Positions 23,003 through 31,944 of a stretch of 64,000 nt of DNA are shown here, in pieces. The stretch comes from Frondihabitans sp. 762G35. GTDB taxonomy: Bacteria > Actinomycetota > Actinomycetes > Actinomycetales > Microbacteriaceae. The DNA is taken from contig NZ_CP014619.1 in NCBI RefSeq assembly GCF_002074055.1, forward strand, positions 3,071,002-3,135,001, written 5' to 3'. The translations under genes were made by a program, and so were the position numbers. Every line of letters starts with the position of its first letter. Within the stretch, counting starts at the first letter, position 1. The notes under the pieces were generated by a model. That model made no database searches. It had not been told where the DNA came from and saw nothing but the letters and a program-made list of their open reading frames with translations.

Positions 23003-23595
23003 CCCCCGACGCGAACGCCCTGCCCGACGACGGCCTCGACGGCCACACCATGGACGAGCTCGCCGACTACCTCGACCGCGGCCGGACCCCCTACGACGCC
23101 TCCATCGAGGGCTCGGCCGCGTGCCGGCTCGCCCTGAGCGGGATGACACGGCTCTCCGAGCTCACCGCCGACGCCCTCGCGAACCAGGCCACGCGGGATC
23201 CGGCGCGCGACGAGCCGTGGATCGCCCGACTTCTCGAGGCGATCCGCGACGAGATCCGACCCGGTCGCGACGTCCCGATCAGCCACCCGGATCCTGCCCT
23301 CCGCCTCACCCTGACCGAGGCGGCGGTCCGCGGGCTCGTCCGTCGAACGGGCGACGCCACGGGCGGCGTCATCGTGGGCCGCTGCTCCCTCGACGGCGAG
23401 GTCGCGACCCCGGGCGAGGTCGTCCGGGTCGACGTCACCTGCGCCATCGAGTTCGGGCTCCCCCTCGACGCCACCGTGGACCTCCTGCGCGACCGGATCC
23501 GCGAGGCGCTCGTCCAGCACACCGAACTCGTCGTCGGCGACATCGACATCACCGTCGACGACATCTACCCCCGCCGGGATCACCACCATGACTGA
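22999..23595 (+). CDS. Asp23/Gls24-like protein coupled to the sigma factor
   Basis: The 198-residue protein starts at ATG 22999 (ATGA overlap with the sigma stop, GGAGG 8 bases upstream). Residues 1-85 form an N-terminal helical part with DELADYLDRGRTPYDASIEG and ACRLALSGMTRLSEL. A Gls24-like domain follows (LTEAAVRGLVRRTGDATGG, VRVDVTCAIEFGLPLDATVD, DIDITVDDIYP). The N-terminal part suggests a sigma-binding or zinc-less anti-sigma-like role, but this is inference from position. Stop and next start overlap (23588-23595). Confidence 0.75.
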   Translation: MTPDANALPDDGLDGHTMDELADYLDRGRTPYDASIEGSAACRLALSGMTRLSELTADALANQATRDPARDEPWIARLLEAIRDEIRPGRDVPISHPDPALRLTLTEAAVRGLVRRTGDATGGVIVGRCSLDGEVATPGEVVRVDVTCAIEFGLPLDATVDLLRDRIREALVQHTELVVGDIDITVDDIYPRRDHHHD

Positions 23596-23950
23596 CAGCA
23601 GGATCGACGACGCCACCCTCTCCCGGAGGCTCACCGAGGCGGTCCGCGCCGTCGACGGCGTCGCCGGGGTCTACCCGGCGCGCCCTCCCCTCGAGGCGGC
23701 GGCCGAGGTCGTCGCCGTGTCGCTCGACCTCCGCCGCCCCGACGCGCTGGTCGACATCGACCGGGCCGACGGCTTCACCACCGTCACGGCGCACATCGCC
23801 ACCGTCTCGTCGTCGCCGGCGCCCGCCACGGCGCGGGCCGTGGGCGAGCTCCTGCGCAGGATGCTGGGGGCCGATGCCTCCGACCCCGACGCCGGGATCG
23901 CCGTCAACGTGAAGATCCGCCTGATCGAGGACGCCGCGCCTCGAGCCTGA
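23588..23950 (+). CDS. Small Asp23-associated protein
   Basis: The 120-residue protein starts 8 bases inside the preceding gene (ATGACTGA). It has a mixed alpha/beta sequence with LTEAVRAVDGVAGVYPARPP, DALVDIDRADGFTTVTAHIA and VNVKIRLIED, resembling shortened Asp23-type proteins. No membrane segment or signal is seen. By coupling it belongs to the sigma/Asp23 unit 22445-23950. Confidence 0.7.
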   Translation: MTDSRIDDATLSRRLTEAVRAVDGVAGVYPARPPLEAAAEVVAVSLDLRRPDALVDIDRADGFTTVTAHIATVSSSPAPATARAVGELLRRMLGADASDPDAGIAVNVKIRLIEDAAPRA

Positions 23951-23973
23951 CCCCGCCCTCGGGGCTCACTACT

Positions 23974-25134
23974 GTGAGCCCTGTGAGCTTCTCGCTGCTG
24001 GCGCTCGTCGTCCTGGTCGGACTCCTCGGGCCCCTCCTCGCGGCCCGCGCCTCCTGGCGCGTGCCCGTGGTCGTCGGTGAGCTCGCGGGCGGCCTCCTGA
24101 TCGGCACCACGGGGCTCCGGCTGGTCGATCCGACCGTCGACGACTTCCGGCTGCTCGCGAACATCGGCTTCGGACTGACCATGGTCGTGGTGGGATCGCA
24201 CATCCCGGTCAAGGACCCCGCGGTGCGGGGGGCGATCGGCCGTGGCGCGCTCGGGGCGGTCGCCGTCGGGGTCGTGTCGGCCGTCGCCGGGATCGGTATC
24301 GCGGCCCTGTTCGACACGGGGCACGCCGCCGTGTACGGGGTGCTCCTGGCCTCGTCCTCCGGCGCCCTCGTGCTGCCGATGCTCCGCTCGCTCGGGGTGA
24401 GGTCGGCATCGGTCGCGCAGCTCGTGGCCCAGATCGCCCTCGCCGACATCGCCTGCGTCGTCGCCCTGCCGCTCGTGGTCGCCCCGGAGCGGGCGCTCGG
24501 CGCGGCCGTCGGAGCCGTCGCCATCGCCCTCGTCGCGACCGTCCTCGGCGTGGCCCTGACCCGGCCGGGACGGGAGCGCAGCCGCCGCGCCCTGCACCGT
24601 TTCTCGGAGCGGCACCGCTTCGCGATGGAGCTGCGCCTCAGCCTCCTCGTCCTGTTCGTGCTGGCGGCCATCGCGCAGGCGGCGAGCCTCTCGATCATGC
24701 TGGCCGGATTCGCCCTCGGGCTCGTCCTCGCCGCCGTCGGGGAACCGCACCGACTGGCCCGGCAGCTCTTCGGCATCACCGAGGGGTTCTTCGGGCCGCT
24801 GTTCTTCGTGTGGCTGGGGGCATCGCTCGACCTGCGCAGCGTCGTCGCGCATCCGGCGATGATCGCGCTCGGGGTGACGCTCGGGGTCGGAGCGGTGGTG
24901 GTGCACGGGGCGGCGCGCGCTGCGGGTCTCCCCTGGCCTCAGGCCGTGGCCGCGGCCGGACAGCTCGGGGTCCCGGTGGCCGCCGTGACGCTGGGGATCC
25001 AGGCGGGCACGCTGCGGCCGGGCGAGGGCGCCGCGATCCTGCTGGGTGCGCTCGTGACGGTCGGCGTCTCCGCGGCCGCGACGGGAGCCGTCGCGCGACG
25101 GAGACGGTCGGAAACCGCGGTCGTTCCCGCGTGA
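23974..25134 (+). CDS. Cation:proton antiporter, CPA2/KefB type
   Basis: The 386-residue membrane protein has 12-13 helices, the CPA2 entry region VPVVVGELAGGLLIGTTGLR, and the conserved central helix with acidic pair region QIALADIACVVALP. There is no C-terminal TrkA-N or RCK domain, so it is the short form. It starts 24 bases after the sigma/Asp23 unit (GTG 23974 or 23983) and may be co-transcribed. Members exchange Na+ or K+ for H+ and serve pH and osmotic balance, which suits the stress context. Confidence 0.85.
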   Translation: MSPVSFSLLALVVLVGLLGPLLAARASWRVPVVVGELAGGLLIGTTGLRLVDPTVDDFRLLANIGFGLTMVVVGSHIPVKDPAVRGAIGRGALGAVAVGVVSAVAGIGIAALFDTGHAAVYGVLLASSSGALVLPMLRSLGVRSASVAQLVAQIALADIACVVALPLVVAPERALGAAVGAVAIALVATVLGVALTRPGRERSRRALHRFSERHRFAMELRLSLLVLFVLAAIAQAASLSIMLAGFALGLVLAAVGEPHRLARQLFGITEGFFGPLFFVWLGASLDLRSVVAHPAMIALGVTLGVGAVVVHGAARAAGLPWPQAVAAAGQLGVPVAAVTLGIQAGTLRPGEGAAILLGALVTVGVSAAATGAVARRRRSETAVVPA

Positions 25135-25178
25135 TGCGGGCGGTTCCGCGCTGAATCGACCGGAATGACCGCGTTCTC

Positions 25179-26159
25179 CTAATGTTCGCCGCGAGACAGC
25201 AGGTAGGAGAGCCGCGCGTCGGGCGCTTCGCCCGGCGGGAACGGCCGGCCGTCGACGAGCGGCAGGTCGAGGTAGAGGCGCCGGATGGTGAACGGGATCT
25301 CACCCGCGGCAGGGCTCACGCCGGGGCCGCCGGGCCGGACCCGCCACGCGGCGGGGTCCCGCCGGAGGCTCGTGGCGACCTCCGCGGTCCGCGGGTCCGC
25401 CAGCAGGAGGGTCCAGAACTCGTCGTCGGTCATCGCCGCGACGACCCGGCGCGACGCGTCGTCGAGGTCTTCGAGGAGCGTCTCGGCCAGGTGCCGCATG
25501 ACCCCCGTGGCCACCACGTTGGCCGGCGAGCAGTGCGCGCGGGCCTCCGCCTCGACGAGGTCGCGCAGGTAGGCCGCGGTTCCGGCGTCGGTGTCGACGA
25601 CTCCGTCGAGCAGCCGGAGCCGCGTCAACGTCTCCGGGGGCGACTCCCGCGTGCGGCCGTGCGACCGGCCGCTCCGCACGAACGAGTCGAGGTGGTCGAG
25701 CCGGAGCGGCCCCACCAGCCCGTGGAGGGCCGACGGCACGCGACCCCGCTCGACCGCGTCGACCTCCTCCGCGTCGACGCCGTGCCGCGCGAAGACGTCG
25801 CCCAGGGCGAGCAGCCGCTCGGTCCCGAGGACGTGGTGGTCGAGCCCGTGCACGCCCTCGAAGGTGTGGCTGAAGGGCGGGTGGCCGATGTCGTGCACGA
25901 GGGCCGCGGCCCGGGCGACCTCGTCGTCCTCGGCGAAGTGCGCCACGAGCGACAGCAGCCCGAGGGAGTGGGTGAGCCGCGAGTAGGACTGCGTCGTGGT
26001 CACGGTCGCGGCTCCTGCGTGGGCGACGAAGCCCAGGCGACGGACCCACCACGTCCGCAGGAGGTCGCGTTCGAGCGGCGTCAGGCGCACCGTGATGCGC
26101 CACAGGGGATCGACGTAGAGGCCATCGATGCCGAGCGTGTCCGCCGCGTCCTTCTGCAC
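25179..26159 (-). CDS. HD-domain phosphohydrolase (dGTPase-like)
   Basis: The 326-residue protein starts at GTG 26159 (AGAGGG upstream; ATG 26195 is an alternative). The HD core is visible: the His in QSYSRLTHSLGLL, then AAALVHDIGHPPFSHTFE with the HD pair, and LDHLDSFVRS further on giving the last metal ligand. These motifs match the HD family related to dNTP triphosphohydrolases and YdhJ-type proteins. A metal-dependent (d)NTP or phosphate-ester hydrolase is likely. Single gene. Confidence 0.85.
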   Translation of the reverse strand: MQKDAADTLGIDGLYVDPLWRITVRLTPLERDLLRTWWVRRLGFVAHAGAATVTTTQSYSRLTHSLGLLSLVAHFAEDDEVARAAALVHDIGHPPFSHTFEGVHGLDHHVLGTERLLALGDVFARHGVDAEEVDAVERGRVPSALHGLVGPLRLDHLDSFVRSGRSHGRTRESPPETLTRLRLLDGVVDTDAGTAAYLRDLVEAEARAHCSPANVVATGVMRHLAETLLEDLDDASRRVVAAMTDDEFWTLLLADPRTAEVATSLRRDPAAWRVRPGGPGVSPAAGEIPFTIRRLYLDLPLVDGRPFPPGEAPDARLSYLLSRGEH

Positions 26160-26323
26160 GTGTCCCTCTTCCTCCGGCCGTCCTCCCACCATCATGGCGC
26201 GGGCCCGCAGGATGCCCGGCTCACGACTCCCCGGGGCCCGTTCGGTCACGAATCGGTAACGGGGCCACCCCGGACCAAACCCTCCCCCGCCCCGCGGCGA
26301 ACACATCACATCGGGTCAACACC

Positions 26324-26358
26324 CCGGAAACACCGGCCCCACACACCGGAAACACCGG
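26324..26358. repeat. Direct repeat CCGGAAACACCGG (two copies)
   Basis: The 13-base word occurs at 26324-26336 and 26346-26358, 22 bases (two helical turns) apart, in the promoter region of the secreted protein gene at 26407. Each copy also has CCGG at both ends. The surrounding ACACC-rich sequence is compositionally odd. It could be a tandem activator or repressor site. Confidence 0.5.
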
Positions 26359-26406
26359 GGCAACACCCACACAACCGTCACGTTCCACACAACGTAAGGA
26401 CACACC

Positions 26407-27084
26407 ATGCGCAAGACCACCAAGACCGGACTCAGCTTCGCCGCCGCCGGGATCCTCGTCGCCGGCATCACCGGCGCCAGCCTCACCGCCGCCCAGGCCG
26501 CCCCCACCGTGCACCTCGCCGCGTCGTCGTCGTCCTCCATCCCCGCCCCGGCCGCAGCCGTCCCCGCCCTCCTCGGCGGCGACACCTCCGTCGCCCTCGA
26601 CTCCGGCTTCCTCGGCGCCCTGAAGACCCTCGGCCTCACCCCCTCCACCGCCGGCACCGCGAAGCTCGCCGGCAGCGACATCTCCTTCCCCATCACCGGC
26701 GGAAGCGTCGTCTACTGGAACCCGAAGGACAACTACCGCCCCTACGTCCAGGGCATCGTCGAGCACGACGGATCCGGCCTGAACCTCACCGCCGGCAGCA
26801 CCACCGTCACCCTCTCCAACTTCACCATCAACCCCGGCAACTCGATCCTCTACGGCGACGTCTCCGTCAACGGCAAGGTCGCCGTCGTCCAGGCCGACCT
26901 CTTCAACCTCTACGGAGGCACCCTCAAGCCCCTCCAGGTCGAAGGCAACAACGCCGTCCTCACCGGCACCACCGTCCACGTCTCCGCCGACGCCGCCAAG
27001 CTCCTGAACACCACGTTCAAGACCGACGCCGTCAAGAGCCAGCTCCTCGTCGGCGTCGCCACCATCACCGCCCAGATCAAGTAA
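26407..27084 (+). CDS. Secreted protein of unknown function
   Basis: The 225-residue protein has a signal peptide (basic start, hydrophobic GLSFAAAGILVAGITGASLT, cleavage near AQAAP). The mature part is beta-rich and contains SFPITGGSVVYWNPKDNYRP, HDGSGLNLTAGSTTVTLSNF, TINPGNSILYGDVSVNGKVA and TTVHVSADAAKLLNTTF. Family: secreted actinobacterial proteins resembling HtaA-like beta-sandwich domains, an uncertain match. AAGGA sits 7 bases before ATG. A terminator follows at 27116. No anchor is visible, so it is probably released. Confidence 0.75.
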   Translation: MRKTTKTGLSFAAAGILVAGITGASLTAAQAAPTVHLAASSSSSIPAPAAAVPALLGGDTSVALDSGFLGALKTLGLTPSTAGTAKLAGSDISFPITGGSVVYWNPKDNYRPYVQGIVEHDGSGLNLTAGSTTVTLSNFTINPGNSILYGDVSVNGKVAVVQADLFNLYGGTLKPLQVEGNNAVLTGTTVHVSADAAKLLNTTFKTDAVKSQLLVGVATITAQIK

Positions 27085-27115
27085 CAACACCACACCACCC
27101 GCACCACAGCACCAC

Positions 27116-27150
27116 CCGAGGGCCCGCCGCACACCGCGACGGGCCCTCGG
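27116..27150 (+). terminator. Hairpin terminator
   Basis: CCGAGGGCCCG pairs with CGGGCCCTCGG after the secreted protein gene. Confidence 0.85.
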
Positions 27151-27317
27151 CCATACCCCCGATGACTCGACCCGCTCGCCGCGCCAGTGCGCAAAGCGGC
27201 CGGGAAGCACCCGATTCCCCGTGAGCGGACCACATCGTTCGGCAAAGCGTGTTAACTGTGGATAGCCGTCGACGGATCAGGTTCGACGGCACGAAAACAG
27301 GGTCGAGACTGCCGCAG

Positions 27318-27719
27318 ATGCGTGCGTTCCGGGCCGTTTTCACCCAGGATCAGGATCGGACACCGGCTGTGGACAGGACGCCCGAGAGAACCGACGACGT
27401 CGTCGACCCGTTCTGGGGCGACCTCGGCGACGGCTTCGACCCGGAGACGCTCTTCGCCTGCCGCGGGAGCATCGACGGCCACAGCTGCGGCATCAGCCTG
27501 TTCCGCGACCGGATCGTGCTCGATGGCGATCGGGATCACTCCGCGCCGTGCATCCTGCGGGTCGACGAGGTCGAGGAGTGGGGCACGCGCGCCGACGAGG
27601 CCTCGATGCTGGTCGGGATCCGCAGCGACGACTGCCACAGCGGACGCCTGCCGAAAGCGTTCGAGCGGCCCCTCCGAATCGCGATGACGACGCTGCTCGG
27701 CCCCTCCGGCCACCGCTGA
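27318..27719 (+). CDS. Hypothetical protein
   Basis: The frame from ATG 27318 gives 133 residues; GTG 27249 and GTG 27369 are alternative starts. The last ~85 residues look globular: FACRGSIDGHSCGISLFRDR and ILRVDEVEEWGTRADEASML resemble a small beta-sheet domain with Cys pairs (C…HSC…PC…DDCHS). No family was recognised. Upstream DNA is AT-richer (GTTAACTGTGG), consistent with a promoter. Confidence 0.55.
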   Translation: MRAFRAVFTQDQDRTPAVDRTPERTDDVVDPFWGDLGDGFDPETLFACRGSIDGHSCGISLFRDRIVLDGDRDHSAPCILRVDEVEEWGTRADEASMLVGIRSDDCHSGRLPKAFERPLRIAMTTLLGPSGHR

Positions 27720-27780
27720 TCTAGCCGGAAAACGAACTCCCCGGTGGTCGGGCCCCCTGGGCCGTGCGACGATTCACCCG

Positions 27781-28737
27781 ATGACGACCGAGCCCACCCC
27801 GCTGATCCGGTCCGAGATCGCCGGCCGAGACCTCGACCAGGCGCGGGCCATGTACGAGGACGGCTACAACGGCGCCGGATTCCGCGCCGAGCAGTCCGAG
27901 TCGGAGTTCAGCTACCGCTACACGGTCCAGGGCGACGCCGACATGTCGCTCCGGTCGTCGATGTTCCTGGGCGAGATCGACGGCACGATCCAGCCCGAGA
28001 ACGAGTACATCGTGGGCTGGCTCACCAGCGGAGCCGGATCCCTGAGCGCGGACGGACAGGACTCGGCGATCGTCGTGGGCCGCCCCTTCATGTTCCCCAG
28101 CGGCAAGCCCTTCTCCTTCGAGCTGGTCGACTACCGACAGAACCTCATCCACTTCTCGGCGCCGTATCTCGAGAGCGTCGCCGCCGAGCACGAGGGGCTG
28201 CTCGCCGGGCCCCTCGACTTCGCCCACGCCGTCGTGCCCGAGGTCGAGGCGCTGCGGCGGTGGCGCAGCACCGTCACGATGGTCGCGCGGACCGTGATCG
28301 GGCAGGAGCCGACACCGCTGCTGCTCTCGGAGGCCAAACGGCTCGCGGCCACGACCCTGCTCGACACGTTCGCGCACGGCGGCACGCCGATCCCGCCGGC
28401 CGTGCTCCTGCCGCGGAACGGACGCCTCCGGGTGGCCGTCGAGTACATCCACGCCCACGCGCACCTGCCGATCTCGAGCGGCACCGTCGCGGAGGCGGCC
28501 GGACTCAGCGTCCGCGGGCTCCAGAGCGCCTTCGCGTCGCAGCTCGACACGACGCCCAACGCCTACCTGCGCGACGTGCGGCTCGACCACGTCCACGCGG
28601 ATCTCCTCGCCCTCGAGAGCCGCGAGGCGACCGTGACCGATGTCGCCGCCCGCTGGGGCTTCGCGCACCTCGGCCGCTTCGCCGCCGCCTACGCCGCCCG
28701 CTTCGGGGAGCGCCCCGCGGAGACGCTGCGGCGCTGA
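27781..28737 (+). CDS. AraC family transcriptional regulator (paralog 2)
   Basis: The 318-residue protein shares the plan of the genes at 21272 and 32880: sensor part with LVDYRQNLIHFSAPYLESVA and a C-terminal double HTH (VAEAAGLSVRGLQSAFASQL; DVAARWGFAHLGRFAAAYAA; ending RPAETLRR). It is preceded by a short promoter region and followed by an independent gene. Targets unknown. Confidence 0.88.
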   Translation: MTTEPTPLIRSEIAGRDLDQARAMYEDGYNGAGFRAEQSESEFSYRYTVQGDADMSLRSSMFLGEIDGTIQPENEYIVGWLTSGAGSLSADGQDSAIVVGRPFMFPSGKPFSFELVDYRQNLIHFSAPYLESVAAEHEGLLAGPLDFAHAVVPEVEALRRWRSTVTMVARTVIGQEPTPLLLSEAKRLAATTLLDTFAHGGTPIPPAVLLPRNGRLRVAVEYIHAHAHLPISSGTVAEAAGLSVRGLQSAFASQLDTTPNAYLRDVRLDHVHADLLALESREATVTDVAARWGFAHLGRFAAAYAARFGERPAETLRR

Positions 28738-28824
28738 GGTCCGCCCTGCGGCTCGTCGCCGCGCGCCGCGGCCAGTACTCTCGGGGACGACGGCGCGAGC
28801 CGCCCGGACCGACAGGAACACCGC

Positions 28825-29904
28825 ATGACCGACGACGCCCCGCCGACCACCGCCCGCGAGGTCGACACCGCCCTGAAGCGCCTGCTCCCCGGGGCCGGCA
28901 CGGTCGTGGATGACGGGGCCGGGCCGCTGGGCGCCGGCGTCCTTCGGCTCCGCATCGGGCAGCGGCGCGACGTGACCGTGGCGCGGGCGTCCGGCGAGGC
29001 CCCGGCCGATTCGACGGCGGGGCCGGCTGCGGCGCCGGGATCGGGGTGGTCCATCGGCGGTGTCGACAAGGCATCCGACGAGGGCGCCGGGCAAGGCATC
29101 CTGCAGCCCCTCGACGTGACCGCGGAAGCCACGGCCGCCGAGGTCGCCGCCTCTCTCGTCTCCCTGCTCCGCTCGTGGGTGCCGACGCTCGCGCCCGGCG
29201 ACGCCGACCCGGGGCTCCTGCGTGCGCTCTCGGCGTGGACGCCTCCCGCCGTGCCGCAGATCCCGTCGATCACACCCGCCTCGGCATCGCCGTTCGCCGG
29301 GCACGCTTACACCGCGTCACCGTTCTCGACGCCGCCGCTCCCGGAGCAGGCCTGGACCGCGACCGCCCGGTCGACCCCGACGAAGCCACCGATGTCGTTC
29401 GCGAAACGGGCCGTGATCACCGGGGCCGTGGTGGTCGGCGGCCTCCTCGTGCTCGGTGGCGGTGCGGCGGGAATAGCTCTCGCGGCCACGAGCCTCGCCG
29501 GATCGTCGGGATCGAGCGCGACGAGCGGACCGGTCGGTGCCGTGGGCACCACCCCGGTGACCGACCTCCGGACGGGCGACTGCTTCGACCTCGGCGACGC
29601 GTCCGACACGGACGGCGACGTCGAGACCGTGCCGTGCACCTCGTCCCACGACAGCGAGCTCTTCGGCATCGTCACCGTGCCGGAGACCGACGACGAGAGC
29701 GGCCGGGTCGCCTACGACCTCGCCGACGCCGCGTGCACGGCCAAGTTCTCGGACTACGTCGGCACGGCTTACAGCGACTCGGACCTCGACTTCGACGTCC
29801 TGACCCCCTCCGGCGACGCCTGGTCCGCCGGCGACCGCGCCGCCTCCTGCTACCTCACGTTCGACTCGCCCAGGTCGAGTTCCGCGCGCGACACCGGCGA
29901 ATAG
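28825..29904 (+). CDS. Membrane protein with septum-formation-type C-terminal domain
   Basis: The 359-residue protein has a cytoplasmic N-terminal part of ~190 residues (partly disordered, Pro/Ala/Ser-rich), one membrane helix (AVITGAVVVGGLLVLGGGAA, ~residue 195) and an extracytoplasmic domain with VTDLRTGDCFDLGD, VPCTSSHDSELFGIV, ADAACTAKFSDYVGTAY and DRAASCYLTF. These are the Cys-bearing strands of the Septum_form-like domain found in actinobacterial envelope proteins. Two disulfides are likely. Its role in division is not proven for this group. Confidence 0.75.
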   Translation: MTDDAPPTTAREVDTALKRLLPGAGTVVDDGAGPLGAGVLRLRIGQRRDVTVARASGEAPADSTAGPAAAPGSGWSIGGVDKASDEGAGQGILQPLDVTAEATAAEVAASLVSLLRSWVPTLAPGDADPGLLRALSAWTPPAVPQIPSITPASASPFAGHAYTASPFSTPPLPEQAWTATARSTPTKPPMSFAKRAVITGAVVVGGLLVLGGGAAGIALAATSLAGSSGSSATSGPVGAVGTTPVTDLRTGDCFDLGDASDTDGDVETVPCTSSHDSELFGIVTVPETDDESGRVAYDLADAACTAKFSDYVGTAYSDSDLDFDVLTPSGDAWSAGDRAASCYLTFDSPRSSSARDTGE

Positions 29905-29947
29905 CGGGCGCAGGAGCCCCGGGGCGACCGTGACTAGGGTCGAGAGC

Positions 29948-31000
29948 ATGCAGGCGACGAGTGCGAGCCAGGCCGAGGCGTCCTACCGCGGCACCGTCCC
30001 CCCGCTGGAGCAGGTCCGCGACGACGTCTGGGCGCTCGGGCAGGCGATGCCCGGCGACCACCTCCCCTACTCGCTGCTCTATCTGCTCCGCGACCGCGAC
30101 GGCGCGCTCCACGTCGTCGACCCCGGTTGGGACTCCGACGAGAACTGGTCGTCGTTCACCGCGGCCCTCCGCTCCCTCGGGCACGGCCCGGCCGACGTCG
30201 CGACGGTCACGGCGACCCACCTGCACCCCGACCACCTGGGCATGGCGGAGAGGATCCGGGAGGCGTCGGGCGCGGTCCTCCAGCTGCACGAGGCGGAAGC
30301 GGCCGCACTGCCACGGCTCGCGAGCGAGGGTCGTTCGACCACCGAGCTGACGAGGCTGATCGACGAGTGGGGCGTCCCCGCCGAGCGACGGCGCGAGCTT
30401 CTCGACCTGGCCGACGACGCAGCGCTGTCCGACGACGCAGCGGGCGGGGCGGCCGGCCGCGCGACACCTGAAGTGCCGCTGGCGGACGTGCGCGTGGACC
30501 GCATCCTGCGCGACGGCGACCTGCTCGACGTGCCCGGGTTCGCCCTGACGGTCGTGTCGACACCCGGTCACACGCCGGGGCACCTCTGCCTGCGCGACGA
30601 CGCGCGAGGCCTGCTGTTCTCGGGGGACCACATCCTGCCGACCCTGTTCGCCGGGCTCGGCCTGGGCGGGCCGAGCACCACGAACCCGCTGGCCGACTAT
30701 CTGGAGAGCTGCGAGCGCGTCGCGGAGAATCCCGACGACGAGGTGCTGCCGGGGCACGGCTACCGCTTCTCGGGGCTCGGCGAGCGCGCCCGCGAATCGG
30801 CCGCGCACCATCTCGTGCGGGCGGGCGAGGTCGAGGGGATCCTGGCCCGGGATCCGCGGGCGACGGTCTGGCGCATCGCCTCGCAGCTCACCTGGACCCT
30901 CGGCTGGGAGGCGCTCCGGGGTTTCTACGCCTTCAGCGCGCTCTCGCAGACCGCGATGCACCGCGACTACGTGCGGTCGCGGCGCTCGGGTCAGGACTGA
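29948..31000 (+). CDS. MBL-fold metallo-hydrolase
   Basis: The 350-residue protein has the metallo-beta-lactamase motif THLHPDHLG (HxHxDH), a second His in STPGHTPGHLCL, Asp in LLFSGDHILP and His in VLPGHGYRF, so the dinuclear metal site is complete. Members hydrolyse thioesters, lactones or other esters. ATG 29948 is preferred; GTG 29930 is an alternative. The tail (residues ~290-350) is a helical extension. No partner is adjacent. Confidence 0.88.
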   Translation: MQATSASQAEASYRGTVPPLEQVRDDVWALGQAMPGDHLPYSLLYLLRDRDGALHVVDPGWDSDENWSSFTAALRSLGHGPADVATVTATHLHPDHLGMAERIREASGAVLQLHEAEAAALPRLASEGRSTTELTRLIDEWGVPAERRRELLDLADDAALSDDAAGGAAGRATPEVPLADVRVDRILRDGDLLDVPGFALTVVSTPGHTPGHLCLRDDARGLLFSGDHILPTLFAGLGLGGPSTTNPLADYLESCERVAENPDDEVLPGHGYRFSGLGERARESAAHHLVRAGEVEGILARDPRATVWRIASQLTWTLGWEALRGFYAFSALSQTAMHRDYVRSRRSGQD

Positions 31001-31104
31001 CGCGAACCCTTTCGGGCGGCCTTCGCAGCGGACGCACGGCGGTTCTTGCGGATCACACCGATGACGGTGAGGACGACGGGCACGTAACGGAGGAGGCGGA
31101 TCAT
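30991..31104 (-). CDS. 37-residue single-TM micro-protein
   Basis: On the minus strand an ATG at 31104 opens MIRLLRYVPVVLTVIGVIRK followed by a very basic tail (NRRASAAKAARKGSRQS). One membrane helix plus basic tail is a typical small membrane peptide. Its end overlaps the MBL gene's end by ten bases. No clear Shine-Dalgarno. The evidence is only sequence character, so confidence is modest. Confidence 0.4.
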   Translation of the reverse strand: MIRLLRYVPVVLTVIGVIRKNRRASAAKAARKGSRQS

Positions 31105-31215
31105 CTGGTTCGCTTTCTGTTGCCCGGAGAGACCGGGGTCTCCTGTAGGACGCATCTCGACGGCGAAACGTCACGCTCTTAGACGCTTCTGAGAGCGCCG
31201 TCGCTACCGTCAGGC

Positions 31216-31929
31216 GTGCAGACGACCCGACATGCCCTCCGAACGCCGCCCACCACCGCCCCGACCGGCATGCTCGCCTTCGGCACGCAGCAGTCGAAGG
31301 GCATCGTCGCAGGCGTCGTCGCCGTCGTCCTCGTCGCCGCCTTCGGGTTCGCCGTGGTGCGCGGCGCCGCCTTCACCCGGGGCGACCTCGCGATCGACCA
31401 GGCGCTGAGCCGAGCTCACAACCCCGTGCTCGTGGCCCTGGCGACGGGCGCACACTGGATCTTCGACCCGGCGCAGGCCATCGTCCTCACCCTGCTCATC
31501 GTGATCGCGATCATCGCCGTCACCCGCAAAATCCGGCTCGGCGTGACGTTCGGCGCCGTCGTGGCCATCAGCTGGGTGCCGAGCGACATCGTGAAGATCC
31601 TCGTGCACCGCCCTCGGCCGGATGCGGCACAGCTCCTCCACCCGTTCGTCCCCGCGCAGACCGACCCGTCGTACCCCAGCGGGCACACCGTCTTCGTGGC
31701 GTCGCTCGCGATCGCCCTCATCCTGCTGGCCCGCGGGAAGTCGTACCAGCCGGTCGTCGCCGTCGTCGCGATCGTCGTGGCACTCGTCGTCACGTCGGCG
31801 TTCCCGTACCTCGGCGTGCACTACGTCTCCGACGTGGTGGCGTCGCTCGTGTGGTCGGCCGGCATGGTGCCGCTGGCGCTGAGCCTGTGGAACCGGATCG
31901 TGCTGCCGCGAACCCACCGGCGGCGGTAG
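31216..31929 (+). CDS. PAP2-family membrane phosphatase
   Basis: The 237-residue protein has about six membrane helices and the three PAP2 motifs: KILVHRPRPD, YPSGHT and the final GVHYVSDVVAS with the catalytic His. Such enzymes dephosphorylate lipid phosphates such as undecaprenyl or phosphatidyl/isoprenoid pyrophosphates at the outer face. Start GTG 31216. A long hairpin follows the stop. Confidence 0.88.
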   Translation: MQTTRHALRTPPTTAPTGMLAFGTQQSKGIVAGVVAVVLVAAFGFAVVRGAAFTRGDLAIDQALSRAHNPVLVALATGAHWIFDPAQAIVLTLLIVIAIIAVTRKIRLGVTFGAVVAISWVPSDIVKILVHRPRPDAAQLLHPFVPAQTDPSYPSGHTVFVASLAIALILLARGKSYQPVVAVVAIVVALVVTSAFPYLGVHYVSDVVASLVWSAGMVPLALSLWNRIVLPRTHRRR

Positions 31930-31944
31930 CCGCGGCCCCTGCCC

